From positions 1 to 64,000 of the forward strand of contig JAVEYY010000009.1 of NCBI GenBank assembly GCA_034003245.1: a stretch of 64,000 nt of DNA, in the 5' to 3' direction. Below are positions 41,501 to 50,347 of the stretch, one piece after another. Origin of the DNA: Perlabentimonas sp034003245 (lineage in GTDB: Bacteria; Bacteroidota; Bacteroidia; Bacteroidales; Tenuifilaceae). The notes beneath the pieces are model-generated. The model had not been told where the DNA came from and made no database searches. It worked only from the letters and a program-made list of their open reading frames with translations. Both the position numbers and the translations under genes were made by a program. Every line of letters begins with the position of its first letter. The stretch's first letter is position 1.

Positions 41501-44088
41501 TCACTGCCGACGCTAAAACAAAGGTTTACGGAGACCTCGACCCAACCTTAACCTACCAGATTACAACCGGTGCAATGGTTGGCGATGAGCAGCTCACTGG
41601 TAGTTTAAGTCGAACTGTGGGTGATGCCGTAAATACATATCCTATTAATCAGGGAACCCTTACTGCGGGTAGTAACTATGCTATTACTTTTGTTGCGGCA
41701 AGCTTAACTATTACGCCCAAGCAGCTAACAGTTGCTGGAGCAGTAGCGCAAAATAAAGTTTACGATGGCACAATCAGCGCTGTAATTACTAGTGCAACAC
41801 TTGTGGGTGTAGTAACCGATGACGATGTCCTAATTGATAATGTAGTTGGTTCTTTTGCTACAAAGGATGTAGGCGAGGACATTGCGGTAACATCAGCATT
41901 AACTCTAAAAGGCCAAGATGCTACAAACTATACCCTTGTTCAGCCCATTGGGCTTAAGGCTAGTATTACCCAAGTTGCACTAACAATTACTGCTGAATCA
42001 AAATCAAAAGTTTATGGACAGGTTGATCCTGCACTTACATACCAGATAACCGCTGGAGCGTTGGTGGGTGATGAAACCCTTTCGGGATCATTAACCCGGA
42101 CATCTGGAGAGGTTGTAAGTAGTTATGCAATTGCTCAAGGAACTTTATCTGCCAGTAATAATTACGATATCACATTTGTATCTGCTAACTTCACCATAAC
42201 TCCCAAGGAGTTAACCATAGGTGGGTCATTCATGGTAAGTAGTAAAGAGTTCGATGGGACTACCTCAGCAACGATCAGCAGTAACACCTTATCGTTGATT
42301 GGAATAATTGGGGATGATGTTGTATCCCTAACCAATGTGGTTGCTGCATTTGTCTCCTCAGTGATTGGTGACAATATCCAGGTAACCATTGCCTCTGCCG
42401 AGCTTGCAGGAGCCGATGCTTTCAATTACACCCTTTCGCTTGATGGTGCACCAACCACATCAGCCTCTATTACTGCAATTAGCTACATGGTCTACTTTAA
42501 TGTTGTGGAAGTTGATGGTCTGTCCAATGGAGTCCTAACCGCCATGGTTAATGGTGAGAGTTTGATCTCAGGAGAAGAGGTTGTTGCCGGGAATGATGTG
42601 CTGTTCTCAGCAGTTCCAGATAACGGCTATCAGGTTAAGGAGTGGACGCTTAATGGTAATGTGGTGAGTGGTAACGTGGCAAACACCTATAGCGTAACCA
42701 ATATTTCCCAGAATATAACAGTTACGGTAAAATTTGAGCCAGTTCCGCCAACCATGTACTCGGTCCAATTCTCGGTGGTTGAGGTTGGGGGTTCGTCAAA
42801 TGGAATATTAACCGCAACTGCAGATGGCTCTACCATACTATCGGGCGACGAGGTAGAGCAAGGTGCTGAGGTTGTTTTTACAGCCAATCCATCGGTTGGA
42901 TACAGGGTTAAGGCTTGGTTCTTAAATAGCCAGCCGGTGCTCGGTCATACTGCACTAACCTATTCGGTAAGTAATTTAAACGATAACATCGAGGTTGGGG
43001 TTGAGTTTGAGTCCGAAAGCCAAACCGTTACCTATCCCGTTCTATTTAGTGTGGTTGAGGTAGAGGGGGCGTTAAATGGTACAATTTCGGCATCGGTCAA
43101 TGATGAGCCTATTGCCTCGGGTGATTTTGTTGAAGAGGGCTCATCTATCGTATTTACCGCTACGCCCAACGAGGGGTATGAGCTGGATGTGTGGATACTC
43201 AATGGCGATGAGGATCCCTCGATATCAATGCTCGAAATCACCTATCCCGATCTGGCTATGGCCATTGATGTGCGCGTTAGGTTTAAGGAGATAGTTATCC
43301 CTTCTTACACTGTTTCTTTCTCAGTTGTTGAGGTTGATGCTCAAGCTAACGGAGCGATTACAGCATCGGCCAATGGTGCTGGCATTGAATCGGGTCAAAC
43401 AGTTGTCGAGGGGAGTACTATTACCTTTACTGCCACACCCGATCAGGGCTATAGGGTTATGGAGTGGAGGTTAAATGGCAATGTAACGGGGACCACATCA
43501 AATACCTATACTATTTCGAGCATTACCGCTGATGTTGATGTTACAGTCGAATTCGAGCCAGTACCGCCCACAACCTATACCGTTAGCTTTAGCGTGGTTG
43601 AGGTTGGCGGAGCAACCAACGGAACCCTAACGGCTGTGGTTGCTTCACAAAGCATTACCTCGGGTGCTCAGGTAGAGGAGGGGAGCAGCATCGATTTTGC
43701 CGCTACCCCAAGTCAGGGATTCCGGGTTAAGGAGTGGAAACTAAATGGTGCAGTGATTGAGGGACACAAGGAGCAAACCTATACGCTATCCAATTTATCC
43801 CAAACCTCAACGGTTACCGTGGAGTTTGAGGTTATAACCAGTGCAGGAACAATCACTCTGGCTAACCTAAAGGCATACCCCAATCCATTCACAAATTTTA
43901 TAAACATTGATGGTACTATGGGGATAACCCGGGTTATTATCAGCAATGTTATTGGTATGCGGGTTATGGAGATTACGCTTAATGGCGAGAGTTCTATTAA
44001 TACCAGCAGCCTAATTGATGGTATTTATCTTATAACCTTTGAAAACAGTAAGGGCGAGCGCGTGGTGCGCAAGATGATTAAGCGATAA
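35548..44088 (+). CDS. Giant T9SS-secreted endonuclease I with Ig-like, YDG/MBG and InlB-type repeats
   Basis: A 2846-residue secreted protein. The ATG at 35548 is chosen over a TTG at 35500 because it gives a clean signal peptide (ending GLGWGQ). In order: lamin-tail-like domain (about 26-175); Ig/FN3-like modules (about 200-420); beta region (425-620); endonuclease I domain (about 734-975, with KVWDIYSD, the catalytic-type YNREHSFPKSWWGG and MHMDIFHIYPTDKYVNAQRG); FN3 (992-1107); Ig-like modules and a Big_5-like domain (to 1471); InlB B-type repeat (1475-1562); Big_2-like (1563-1650); MBG/YDG repeats (1651-2311); five more InlB B-type repeats (2312-2761); and a T9SS type A sorting domain (about 2772-2846, KAYPNPFTNFINIDG...VRKMIKR). 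It is probably a surface-attached nuclease on a long stalk. A terminator-like hairpin follows. Confidence 0.92.
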   Translation: MRTRILLRTVVVITLMLWSGLGWGQIISQYIETNSGTIPKGLEIWNNTGATLDFASSNLIVRQGTNGGALTDIGSTLVNSGTLAPNEVLVIGTSDIGTYLTTQGLTGVRFVEYGFAFNGDDALAIVYGGMVIDVFGNPGSDPGTAWSGNGVSTANQNIQLKSGVNVGDTDGWTDPSLRFETVSTNPVGDMSGFGLAPEGSGTPTSPTISTITQTPETGILTGEAVSVSATINPGDAAISLVDLKWGTSTGSYPNTINMSRVGESSTYTTDESIPAQEDGTTVYYVVYAEDVDSESATSSERSYAVQAPSVTPTAQPTGFAASALSSSSIAVSWVDVDPAADGYLIKGSLVSYDDITSPADGVAEADGALVKNIAGGVETVNFTTLTAETKYYFRIFAYNGSGTNIKYKVDEVVQAEATTKKAPVATILLRPTHVDISTTTSESAVLVKLEGYDSDLVKYRIFGPSNQYDCWDSATETYISSFTYSDGPSAIGTPTSSTEFWIPYLRSNNNSTSGTYRDRLSPYSTNYQSVSLPAATAITSSTTISNTDVNFAHSDFVAKHVVLAYDAATDGTLISATSTKLTSGEFSIVVPVGTTIRRIELRSVDNTLLESKTGTWPEEVPAVITLSETSLFDFGNVYTDHFSNVQFYTVDAEGLTADLVITPPAGFKASELYNCNFQDNLSLTPVGGVISGKKIYVRFFPTSEGNVSGNITHASVGAETKNVAVAANGIAKNLGTYYSTITAAGGENLMAQLHKLIKGHTVSTYDAIWNHFQSTDKKYNGKVWDIYSDRQDQMPAYEFTFGDDQDSGSEGTAEGQKYNREHSFPKSWWGGSETDTMHMDIFHIYPTDKYVNAQRGNWPFGIVSSPSTTFTNGSKLGYNSSGGTYASTAFEPIDEYKGDLARSYFYMATRYYWIIDEWGSYSDALNGTSYPAFEPWVVDMLLEWHQNDPVSQKEIDRNNAIAVIQGNRNPFIDNPEWVNAIWQNKEEPTNHITGLTSADISSVSVTITWSDAVGAIIPDGYLVMLKNATGEFPTPVDGTPIANDSDLDDGLLISNVEHVGGANSVGFTGLEPNVEYTVVVYPYTNAGVNINYKTDGTIPQHQFTTLNYPYIVSISSVSPISVDYETLLAEAIAALPAQTSITDSDDSTHPVNLSWSIADYNGTSPGDYTATGTFTLPAGVIQSDPETELKVTTTVTVLERVVSFDIDANWIQDGSTSLSSYANHAYADHGVIVQGTNVLRNTTTAQDGFPGALGTHSVRIGNTAVSKVTITVAEGGVSDFSLMVRRWDGSPMPDYTVRYSYDGGIHWNALANIDGNLLETSDWFEYSGQVDKAHNNIQIEIANTGTTERIMIDNFKWNGYIDTEPPVVFVTPANNEVDVEVTINPIISFSEAIRNIDNSEITDENVVDLILFQTGGIDMPFTASINTAKTAITIVPTSALDYETEYSITVDPVEDQFNNATTELSSMFTTRVAPKFTVTYSVVEVGSETNGTLSAKVGETAIISGDEVIIGSSLEFTAAPNFGYQVKEWKVNSEIQSDETDNVFTVLDLQSDIVVTVEFTPVLVESISVLGDGASSVVFGQTLQMLASITPVNALEKGVLWSITEGGTGTATISETGLLTATGVGAVTVRATTKEAGSAIFGEATVTITKATASVTLSDLSQTYNATPRPVGITTEPAGLTVGVTYNGSTTVPVNAGTYSVVATINNANYQGTASETLVIGKAPLIISARDIVKIFGEIYEFVGDEFDVSDLFGSDRVTGVTLSSDGALAGTVVGDYDIVASDAQGDGLDNYVITYISGTMSVTDKTVLTISGVTAQSRVYNGTTAATITNYGSLNGVADGDDVSINSAGVTAAFSSKAVGEDKVVNVSGFALEGADANKYILGAINSVTASITQRSIEVVGAQAQSKVYDGTTTATIQGAELSGLMAGDLVEIDTQTANFDTKDVGNDIPVTPTFTLKGDDAGNYSLDQPTGLVANITPVALTITADAKTKVYGDLDPTLTYQITTGAMVGDEQLTGSLSRTVGDAVNTYPINQGTLTAGSNYAITFVAASLTITPKQLTVAGAVAQNKVYDGTISAVITSATLVGVVTDDDVLIDNVVGSFATKDVGEDIAVTSALTLKGQDATNYTLVQPIGLKASITQVALTITAESKSKVYGQVDPALTYQITAGALVGDETLSGSLTRTSGEVVSSYAIAQGTLSASNNYDITFVSANFTITPKELTIGGSFMVSSKEFDGTTSATISSNTLSLIGIIGDDVVSLTNVVAAFVSSVIGDNIQVTIASAELAGADAFNYTLSLDGAPTTSASITAISYMVYFNVVEVDGLSNGVLTAMVNGESLISGEEVVAGNDVLFSAVPDNGYQVKEWTLNGNVVSGNVANTYSVTNISQNITVTVKFEPVPPTMYSVQFSVVEVGGSSNGILTATADGSTILSGDEVEQGAEVVFTANPSVGYRVKAWFLNSQPVLGHTALTYSVSNLNDNIEVGVEFESESQTVTYPVLFSVVEVEGALNGTISASVNDEPIASGDFVEEGSSIVFTATPNEGYELDVWILNGDEDPSISMLEITYPDLAMAIDVRVRFKEIVIPSYTVSFSVVEVDAQANGAITASANGAGIESGQTVVEGSTITFTATPDQGYRVMEWRLNGNVTGTTSNTYTISSITADVDVTVEFEPVPPTTYTVSFSVVEVGGATNGTLTAVVASQSITSGAQVEEGSSIDFAATPSQGFRVKEWKLNGAVIEGHKEQTYTLSNLSQTSTVTVEFEVITSAGTITLANLKAYPNPFTNFINIDGTMGITRVIISNVIGMRVMEITLNGESSINTSSLIDGIYLITFENSKGERVVRKMIKR

Positions 44089-44109
44089 AGATTATCGTAT
44101 AAACTAGAT

Positions 44110-44148
44110 AAACAAGGCGATTTGGCTGCAGGCCAAATCGCCTTGTTT
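44110..44148 (+). terminator. Perfect 17-bp hairpin after the giant nuclease gene
   Basis: Arms 44110-44126 and 44132-44148, 17 perfect base pairs including AAGGCGATTTGGC, loop TGCAG. The T-tract after the stem is short and interrupted, so termination is likely but the stem may also protect the mRNA end. Confidence 0.7.
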
Positions 44149-44332
44149 ACATTTCGAGGCTTTAAAGATTGATCAAAATACGGGTGTTAATAACTTTTCA
44201 CCATACATACCTTGCCCTTTTTAATAATAACCCGTAACTTGACAACCCTTTACTTTCATTTTTTTATGGCAAATCAATGTGTTCACTTTAAAAACCTACA
44301 ATAACCAAATGTTAAACTAAAAACTACTGATT

Positions 44333-47300
44333 ATGAGAAAACCTTTACGCAAATTAGCTACAATTCTTATCGCCCTTACGCTCCTGGTTTGGAGTAATTT
44401 GGGGTGGGGGCAATATTCTGGGAGTGGTACTTTTGAGCAAATTACAACGCTTGAAGAGATTGAATCCGGTACCTATTACGTGCTCTATGGTATAAATGGT
44501 AGCTATACTGGAGCCATGACTAATACTATCTCAGGGGGTAGGATGGGTAATACCAGTGTTAGTCTTACCGAAAATACAATTGTTAACCCATCAACTTCTA
44601 TTGTTTGGTTGATTACGGGAAATTCTACTGATGGGTTTACAGTGTATAACGAAGCTGAAGGGAAGTATTGTGAGATTATAGTAAACTCTACATCAGGTTT
44701 TGCCTTTAATGTTGAGTCGACACATACTTATGCCCTAAGTGTAAATGAAACTGGGGCTTTCTCGTTTGCATCTAATCATGCAGATGGGGGCGGTAGGAAA
44801 ATCTCTATTTATCAGAATGACTGGAGACCCTATGCTTCAGCAAATACTCTGAATTTATATAAAATTGGTGCCGATGAATCAGCTCCTGTTCCAACATTTA
44901 CTCCTTATGACGGAACAACCGATGTGCTGGTAACTGTTAACCCAACCATTACCTTCGATGAGGTGATTTATACCACTGCTGGAGTTCTAGTAGACGATGC
45001 CAACGTGGAGAGCCTTATCACCTTCACCTCAGCGGCCAAAGCCAGTGTACCCTTTGCGGCCACAATTGCCGATAGGGTTATCACCATTGTACCCGATGCA
45101 GTTTTAACAAACGAGATGGAGTATACTGTTACCATTCAGCCAGTTCAGGATGCTGCCGAGAATGTGATGGGTGCAGAAGAAAGCGCCACTTTTACTACAA
45201 TTGCTGCAACGGCTCAGGCCATTGAGTTAACCGGCGATTATTCTGCCCCCTACTATGCGGGCGATGATGTAACCGTTACTTGGACATCAACCAATATTGA
45301 TAACGTAAAAGTAGAAGCATGGGTGCCTAGTATGGGCGATTGGCAGGTAATGGTTGCATCCGAACCAGCAGCCAATGGCACTGCTACATTTACAATCCCT
45401 GCTACTGCCTTGTTTAGCCCCGACTACAAGATACGGGTATCCGATGCCACCGATGGGGAACCCGCTTCCGAAAGTGCACCCATTAAGGTGCGCGCCGTTG
45501 CTGCCGACTTGGCCACTGCTAGAACTTATGTTGTAAACGACGAGTTTAGGTACGATGGCGAGGCTTTGGTTACTGCGATTAACTCGTACAATAACCAGAA
45601 GTATATTCAGGATGCCTCTGCGGCAATTCTAATTTACGATGCTACCCCAGCAATTACAACTTCCTACACTGTAGGAGATAAGATGACTGCATTGGTAGGT
45701 AAAATTGCAGTTTCCAATAATATGGTTAGATTGGTGCCTTTGGCTGACCCAGGTGCTCCAGTTAGTTCTGGGAACGCAGTGGAAGCTGCTATAATGACTA
45801 TCCCTGATGTTACTGCTGATGAACAGGCAAAGTTTATCAAGCTGGAAAACCTAACTTTTGAAACCCCTGGCACTTTTGAAAATGGCAAGAACTACACCAT
45901 GACCGACGGTACCAATACCATTGTGCTTCGTACCGAGATTTACAATACCGACTATATTGGTACAACCATGCCTACCTCCACCTTTAGTGTGTCGGGAGTG
46001 GTTTTGCAGTACAGCACCACCATGCAGCTGGTTGCTCGAAATGCCGCAGACTTTGAGGTGATAAGCAACGACGCCACCCTATCGACCTTTACCCTGGGTG
46101 GACAGAGTGTGCTCGAGCTTACTGGCCTAGTGGTTGCCGATCCAGCTGCCGATGCGGGCGCTACACTTAACGTTGAGGACTTTACCAGCTTTGCCGGAAT
46201 TGATGTTGTTCCTACCGACGCCAACGCTACCCTTGAGGTTAAGCTTAATGGCGCTGTGGTTGAGGCAGCCAACCTGGCAACTCAGGCTCTTGCCGATGGC
46301 GATATAGTTGTTGTTAAAGTTACCGCTGAGGATGAAACCACCATTATACAGTATAAGGTAACCCTTACCAGCGAGAACCGCCAGCTTACGCTTACCGCAC
46401 CAGCAGGGGGCGAGAACTTAAATACGGGTGATGATATCGTATTTACATGGACATCAGCTAATATTACCAACGTTAATCTTTATGCAGTTGATACTGAAGA
46501 AGCTTATCTGATTAATGAATCGCCCATAGACGCAACGCTTGGAACCTATACCCACACTATTGAAAACGGAGTTTTTGGCAGCTATACCATCCGTATTGCC
46601 GATGCAGCTGATGTTGCTTTCTACGACGAAACAGCTACAGCTATAACCATTACCGACGACGATGCGCCAAACGCTGTAGAGTTCACTCCAGCCAATGGAG
46701 CTACGGGTGTGGCCCTCTCGTTCACCCTAAGCGCTGAATTTGATGAGGATATAAAGCTAGGAACGGGTAACCTTACCATCCATAAGGCCTCCGATAACTC
46801 AGTGGTTGTTACCGTGCCTGCAGCAAACATCACAGTTGATTACGATGGGGCAACGGCTGAAATTACAGGCCTCGACTGGGAAACTGCATACTATGTTAAC
46901 GTAGAGGCTGGTTTACTGCTCGATATGTCTGATAATCCTGTAGGTGCTATTACTACAGCAACCGACTGGGCATTTACAACTAGGCAGGAACCTGGCTCGG
47001 ACCTTTTCTTCAGCGAGTATATAGAGGGTGATGGCAATAATAGAGCATTTGAGATTTTTAATCCAACAGCAGAAACAATAGATTTGAGCCATTATGTTAT
47101 TAAGCAATCATATAATGGGGCAGGTTGGGGTATTAGAGACGGTGTTGAAATGACAGAGTATATCCTCCCATTAACTGGTACCCTTGAATCAAAAGCTGTT
47201 TATGTTATTTATAACGCTGATGCAGGGACAGATATATCAAACGTTGGTGACTTGTCTCTAGCCTATGGCACTGGATGTGATGGCTGTAGAATGGTCTCTT

Positions 47301-47812
47301 TTACTGGTAATGATGCTTTAGGTCTCTTTAAGGATGGAGAACTAATTGATCAAATTGGCGATCCTTCAAGTAATACTAATTTTGATGTTGCTGGCGTTAC
47401 TGGTGCAAGCGTTGATCACACTCTAGTGCGAAAAAGTTCGGTAGTGAAAGGCAACATTAACTGGGCAGTATCAGCCGGAACAAATACCGAGGATAGTGAA
47501 TGGATAGTTTTCGATAAAGACACATACGAGCACCTGGGTTCGCACGATTTCGCATCAAGCGTTAGACCAGTTTGGGGCACTTCCATTGCTGCATTCCCCA
47601 ACCCATTTACCCACACCCTTTACATTGATAATGCCGAGAACGCTACTCGCGTGGTGGTTATCAACCTTATTGGGCAGCAGGTAATGAGCGTTAACCTCAA
47701 TGGCGATAACCGTGTACCCATCGCAACCGAAAACCTTGCTAAGGGTATTTACCTAATTTCTATTGAGAATAATAAAGGCGAGAGAACCGTTCGCAAGATG
47801 ATAAAGAGATAA
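44333..47812 (+). CDS. T9SS-secreted multidomain surface protein with lamin-tail domain
   Basis: A 1159-residue protein. Signal peptide 1-27 (WSNLGWGQ), nearly the same ending as that of the giant nuclease upstream. Then an N-terminal beta domain (about 28-180), a Big_5-like Ig domain (about 183-290), an Ig-like domain (about 293-390, VTVTWTSTNIDNVKVEAW), a region resembling DUF5689 (about 395-580), further Ig-like modules including a second Big_5-like unit, a lamin-tail domain (about 885-1060, LFFSEYIEGDGNNRAFEIFN) and a T9SS type A sorting domain (about 1085-1159, AAFPNPFTHTLYIDN...VRKMIKR). No catalytic domain recognised. The sorting domain closely resembles that of the preceding protein, so the two genes probably arose in part by duplication. 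Confidence 0.88.
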   Translation: MRKPLRKLATILIALTLLVWSNLGWGQYSGSGTFEQITTLEEIESGTYYVLYGINGSYTGAMTNTISGGRMGNTSVSLTENTIVNPSTSIVWLITGNSTDGFTVYNEAEGKYCEIIVNSTSGFAFNVESTHTYALSVNETGAFSFASNHADGGGRKISIYQNDWRPYASANTLNLYKIGADESAPVPTFTPYDGTTDVLVTVNPTITFDEVIYTTAGVLVDDANVESLITFTSAAKASVPFAATIADRVITIVPDAVLTNEMEYTVTIQPVQDAAENVMGAEESATFTTIAATAQAIELTGDYSAPYYAGDDVTVTWTSTNIDNVKVEAWVPSMGDWQVMVASEPAANGTATFTIPATALFSPDYKIRVSDATDGEPASESAPIKVRAVAADLATARTYVVNDEFRYDGEALVTAINSYNNQKYIQDASAAILIYDATPAITTSYTVGDKMTALVGKIAVSNNMVRLVPLADPGAPVSSGNAVEAAIMTIPDVTADEQAKFIKLENLTFETPGTFENGKNYTMTDGTNTIVLRTEIYNTDYIGTTMPTSTFSVSGVVLQYSTTMQLVARNAADFEVISNDATLSTFTLGGQSVLELTGLVVADPAADAGATLNVEDFTSFAGIDVVPTDANATLEVKLNGAVVEAANLATQALADGDIVVVKVTAEDETTIIQYKVTLTSENRQLTLTAPAGGENLNTGDDIVFTWTSANITNVNLYAVDTEEAYLINESPIDATLGTYTHTIENGVFGSYTIRIADAADVAFYDETATAITITDDDAPNAVEFTPANGATGVALSFTLSAEFDEDIKLGTGNLTIHKASDNSVVVTVPAANITVDYDGATAEITGLDWETAYYVNVEAGLLLDMSDNPVGAITTATDWAFTTRQEPGSDLFFSEYIEGDGNNRAFEIFNPTAETIDLSHYVIKQSYNGAGWGIRDGVEMTEYILPLTGTLESKAVYVIYNADAGTDISNVGDLSLAYGTGCDGCRMVSFTGNDALGLFKDGELIDQIGDPSSNTNFDVAGVTGASVDHTLVRKSSVVKGNINWAVSAGTNTEDSEWIVFDKDTYEHLGSHDFASSVRPVWGTSIAAFPNPFTHTLYIDNAENATRVVVINLIGQQVMSVNLNGDNRVPIATENLAKGIYLISIENNKGERTVRKMIKR

Positions 47813-47830
47813 TTTTTAGTAAATGTTTCA

Positions 47831-47866
47831 AAGGAAAGCCTCGGGAAACCGGGGCTTTCCTTTTTT
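47831..47866 (+). terminator. Rho-independent terminator with GAAA tetraloop
   Basis: AAGGAAAGCCTCGG (47831-47844), loop GAAA, CCGGGGCTTTCCTT (47849-47862), then Ts. One T-G wobble. Very stable. Confidence 0.93.
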
Positions 47867-47949
47867 GTACAGTATCGTAAACAATAAGTACAATTTTATA
47901 TTCTAGTAATCAATTAATTCGTTAACTTGGTTAAGGTTTTTTATTGTCT

Positions 47950-50109
47950 ATGCCAATGTATCGACAAGTGCCATTTTTCCGAATGCTACTGCCCTTTGTG
48001 GTTGGGATAATCATATCAATAAGTATCGATATGAGTTTTTCAGCCCTTTACCTATCGCTTGCGTTACTTCTTCTCTTCGCATTGGCCATTATTGCTCATG
48101 TTGTTAAGTCACAGTGGGCTTTTCGCTGGATTTTTGGATCAATTGTATTTATATTTTTGATAGTTGCAGGTTTTGCAATTACACAATCATCCCATTCTAA
48201 TAAATCCGCGCTTACCGAAAACGAGCAAAATCTGATTTTGAGGGTTGTGGAATCGCCCGAAATTAGGAATTCCAGCATTCGGGTTTCTGCGCAAATCAGC
48301 GTGCACAAAACAGGCGAGGGGTGGAGTTCCATTAGCGAGAGGACGCTTCTCTACTTCTCGGTCGAGGATTCGATGGCTCATAAACTAAAGTACGGCGATA
48401 TATTGGCCTTAAAGGCCAGTTTTGCAGCTCCTCCCAATGCCCTTAACCCTTATCAGTTCGATTATGCAAATTATTTAGTGAAGAAGGGAATTTATCGTGT
48501 GGCATATGTAAAATCCACAAATTGGGTTAAAGTTGACCACAAATCCCATTGGTTATATTCTGCGGCACACAATCTTCGAAGTAGTTTACTTTCACTTTTT
48601 AAACGTGTAGGTATTGATGATGAAAACCTTGCGGTTCTGTCAGCATTAACTATGGGGTACAAATCGCTGCTCGATCAGGAAACAAAGCGCGTTTTTTCGG
48701 CCTCGGGGGCTATGCATATTCTTGCCGTATCGGGGTTACATGTAGGCATACTCTTCACAACCCTATCGGCATTTCTCTTTTTCCTCAATCGTGTAAAGCG
48801 GGGAAAACTGATAAAGGCATCAATACTGATTGCCTTTCTATGGTTTTTTGCTGTCTTCACAGGGTTATCTCCCTCGGTTATAAGAGCATCGTTAATGTTT
48901 TCGCTGGTGATTTTGGGAACTGCATTCAGTCATAAAATTAGTATCTATAATACTCTTAGCGCTTCGGCGTTTGTGATCTTGGCCGTTAATCCCATGCTGA
49001 TTACCGAGGTAGGCTTTCAGCTATCATACTGTGCAGTGGTTTCAATAGTTTTTTTCTATCCCCATATTTACGGGTTATTGTATGTTAAAAATAAGTGGCT
49101 CGATAAAGTGTGGACTCTAATTGCTGTATCTTTTGCTGCTCAGCTGGGCACTTTTGTGCTTGGGATATTCTACTTTAATCAATTCCCAAACTACTTCCTT
49201 TTAACCAACTTATACGCTATTCCATTGGCTTTTCTAATCCTGTATTTGGCCATAGCGTTAATATGTTTTGCACCTATCCCATTTATTGCAAATGCTGTTG
49301 GATGGGTTTTGGAGAACACGCTATCGTTACTCAACTATCTGGTTCGATTCACCGATGCCTTGCCCTATTCAATTACATCGGGCATCTCAATAACAATAAG
49401 TCAGGTGGTTACCTTATCGCTAGCGGTTATGTTGTTTGCATTACTACTCGAGTATAGGAAACTGGTGTATGCACAAGTTCTTTTTGCGTTGCTTCTTGTA
49501 TTTTTTACCGATAGGGCATATCAATTTACACAGCAATCCCTTCAGAGCGAAATGGTTGTTTTTGCACAGAACAAATCGAGCCTTATCGGATTTCGCCAAG
49601 GTCACAAAATGATTTTGTTTACATCCGATACTCTAGATGCCTCAACGGTAAGGGGTCGGATAAACTTCACAATCAACGGATATGTGAACCATGTTGGGGT
49701 GGGGGAGAATATCGAATTTCTCAATTTCAAACAGATTAAAGAAGATTTATTGCCCAATGCTCTATCATCTAAAGCGAATGATATAGGCTATTGGTTCTCG
49801 TTTAATGGCCAAACAGTGCTTGTGGCAACGGGAAAAAATCTAGAGAACCATATTACAGAAATCCCCCTTGAAATAGGTATCCTTATCATTTGCGACAGAA
49901 CAACTTCGAACATCTCTCATCTACTTTCACTTTTAAATCCCAGGGTGATTGTGGTTGACCAAACAATTCCATGGTGGCAATTGCCACGCATTCAGGAGAG
50001 TGTAGCTAAAACTCAATCGGAGGTATATATTGTTAACCACTTGGGTGCTTATATAAAAAGATTTCCTGCAAATGAACAATCAATGATTGCAGGTATTTTC
50101 AATAAATGA
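47950..50109 (+). CDS. comEC: ComEC/Rec2-family DNA-uptake channel protein
   Basis: A 719-residue inner-membrane protein. The ATG at 47950 is preferred to a TTG at 47944. It has an N-terminal helix cluster and OB-like periplasmic domain (about 1-200, DUF4131-like, with GDILALKASFAAPPNALNPYQFDYANYL), then the competence domain (about 215-490) with ALTMGYKSLLDQETKRVFSASG split as SALTMGYKS...GAMHILAVSGLHVGILF and GLSPSVIRASLMF, a transmembrane core, and a C-terminal soluble region (about 510-719). That region resembles a degenerate metallo-beta-lactamase-like domain without an obvious HxHxDH motif. ComEC carries single-stranded DNA across the inner membrane during natural transformation. It follows two T9SS cargo genes, but a terminator lies between. 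Confidence 0.93.
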   Translation: MPMYRQVPFFRMLLPFVVGIIISISIDMSFSALYLSLALLLLFALAIIAHVVKSQWAFRWIFGSIVFIFLIVAGFAITQSSHSNKSALTENEQNLILRVVESPEIRNSSIRVSAQISVHKTGEGWSSISERTLLYFSVEDSMAHKLKYGDILALKASFAAPPNALNPYQFDYANYLVKKGIYRVAYVKSTNWVKVDHKSHWLYSAAHNLRSSLLSLFKRVGIDDENLAVLSALTMGYKSLLDQETKRVFSASGAMHILAVSGLHVGILFTTLSAFLFFLNRVKRGKLIKASILIAFLWFFAVFTGLSPSVIRASLMFSLVILGTAFSHKISIYNTLSASAFVILAVNPMLITEVGFQLSYCAVVSIVFFYPHIYGLLYVKNKWLDKVWTLIAVSFAAQLGTFVLGIFYFNQFPNYFLLTNLYAIPLAFLILYLAIALICFAPIPFIANAVGWVLENTLSLLNYLVRFTDALPYSITSGISITISQVVTLSLAVMLFALLLEYRKLVYAQVLFALLLVFFTDRAYQFTQQSLQSEMVVFAQNKSSLIGFRQGHKMILFTSDTLDASTVRGRINFTINGYVNHVGVGENIEFLNFKQIKEDLLPNALSSKANDIGYWFSFNGQTVLVATGKNLENHITEIPLEIGILIICDRTTSNISHLLSLLNPRVIVVDQTIPWWQLPRIQESVAKTQSEVYIVNHLGAYIKRFPANEQSMIAGIFNK

Positions 50110-50347
50110 GATACAAACTCCTTAAGTATTTCTTGTAGTTCTAATCTCCTCTCGACAACGATAATGGTCATTAAACTGACCCGTAATGTTGTATAACACC
50201 ACCATTCTGGTTGTTTTTTTATTCAAATCTTGTTCCTTTGCCATGTTAATCACTCAGCATTCACCGTAATAACAATTCATTGAAACTTAGCTGTTTGTGT
50301 TGTGTTTGATAAACAGATTCTTCGTTTTCTAATTAAACTATATACAG

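Noticed and set aside
47950..50109. ComEC with complete metallo-beta-lactamase nuclease domain
   Set aside because: The C-terminal region lacks an obvious HxHxDH motif, so I describe it as degenerate rather than catalytic.
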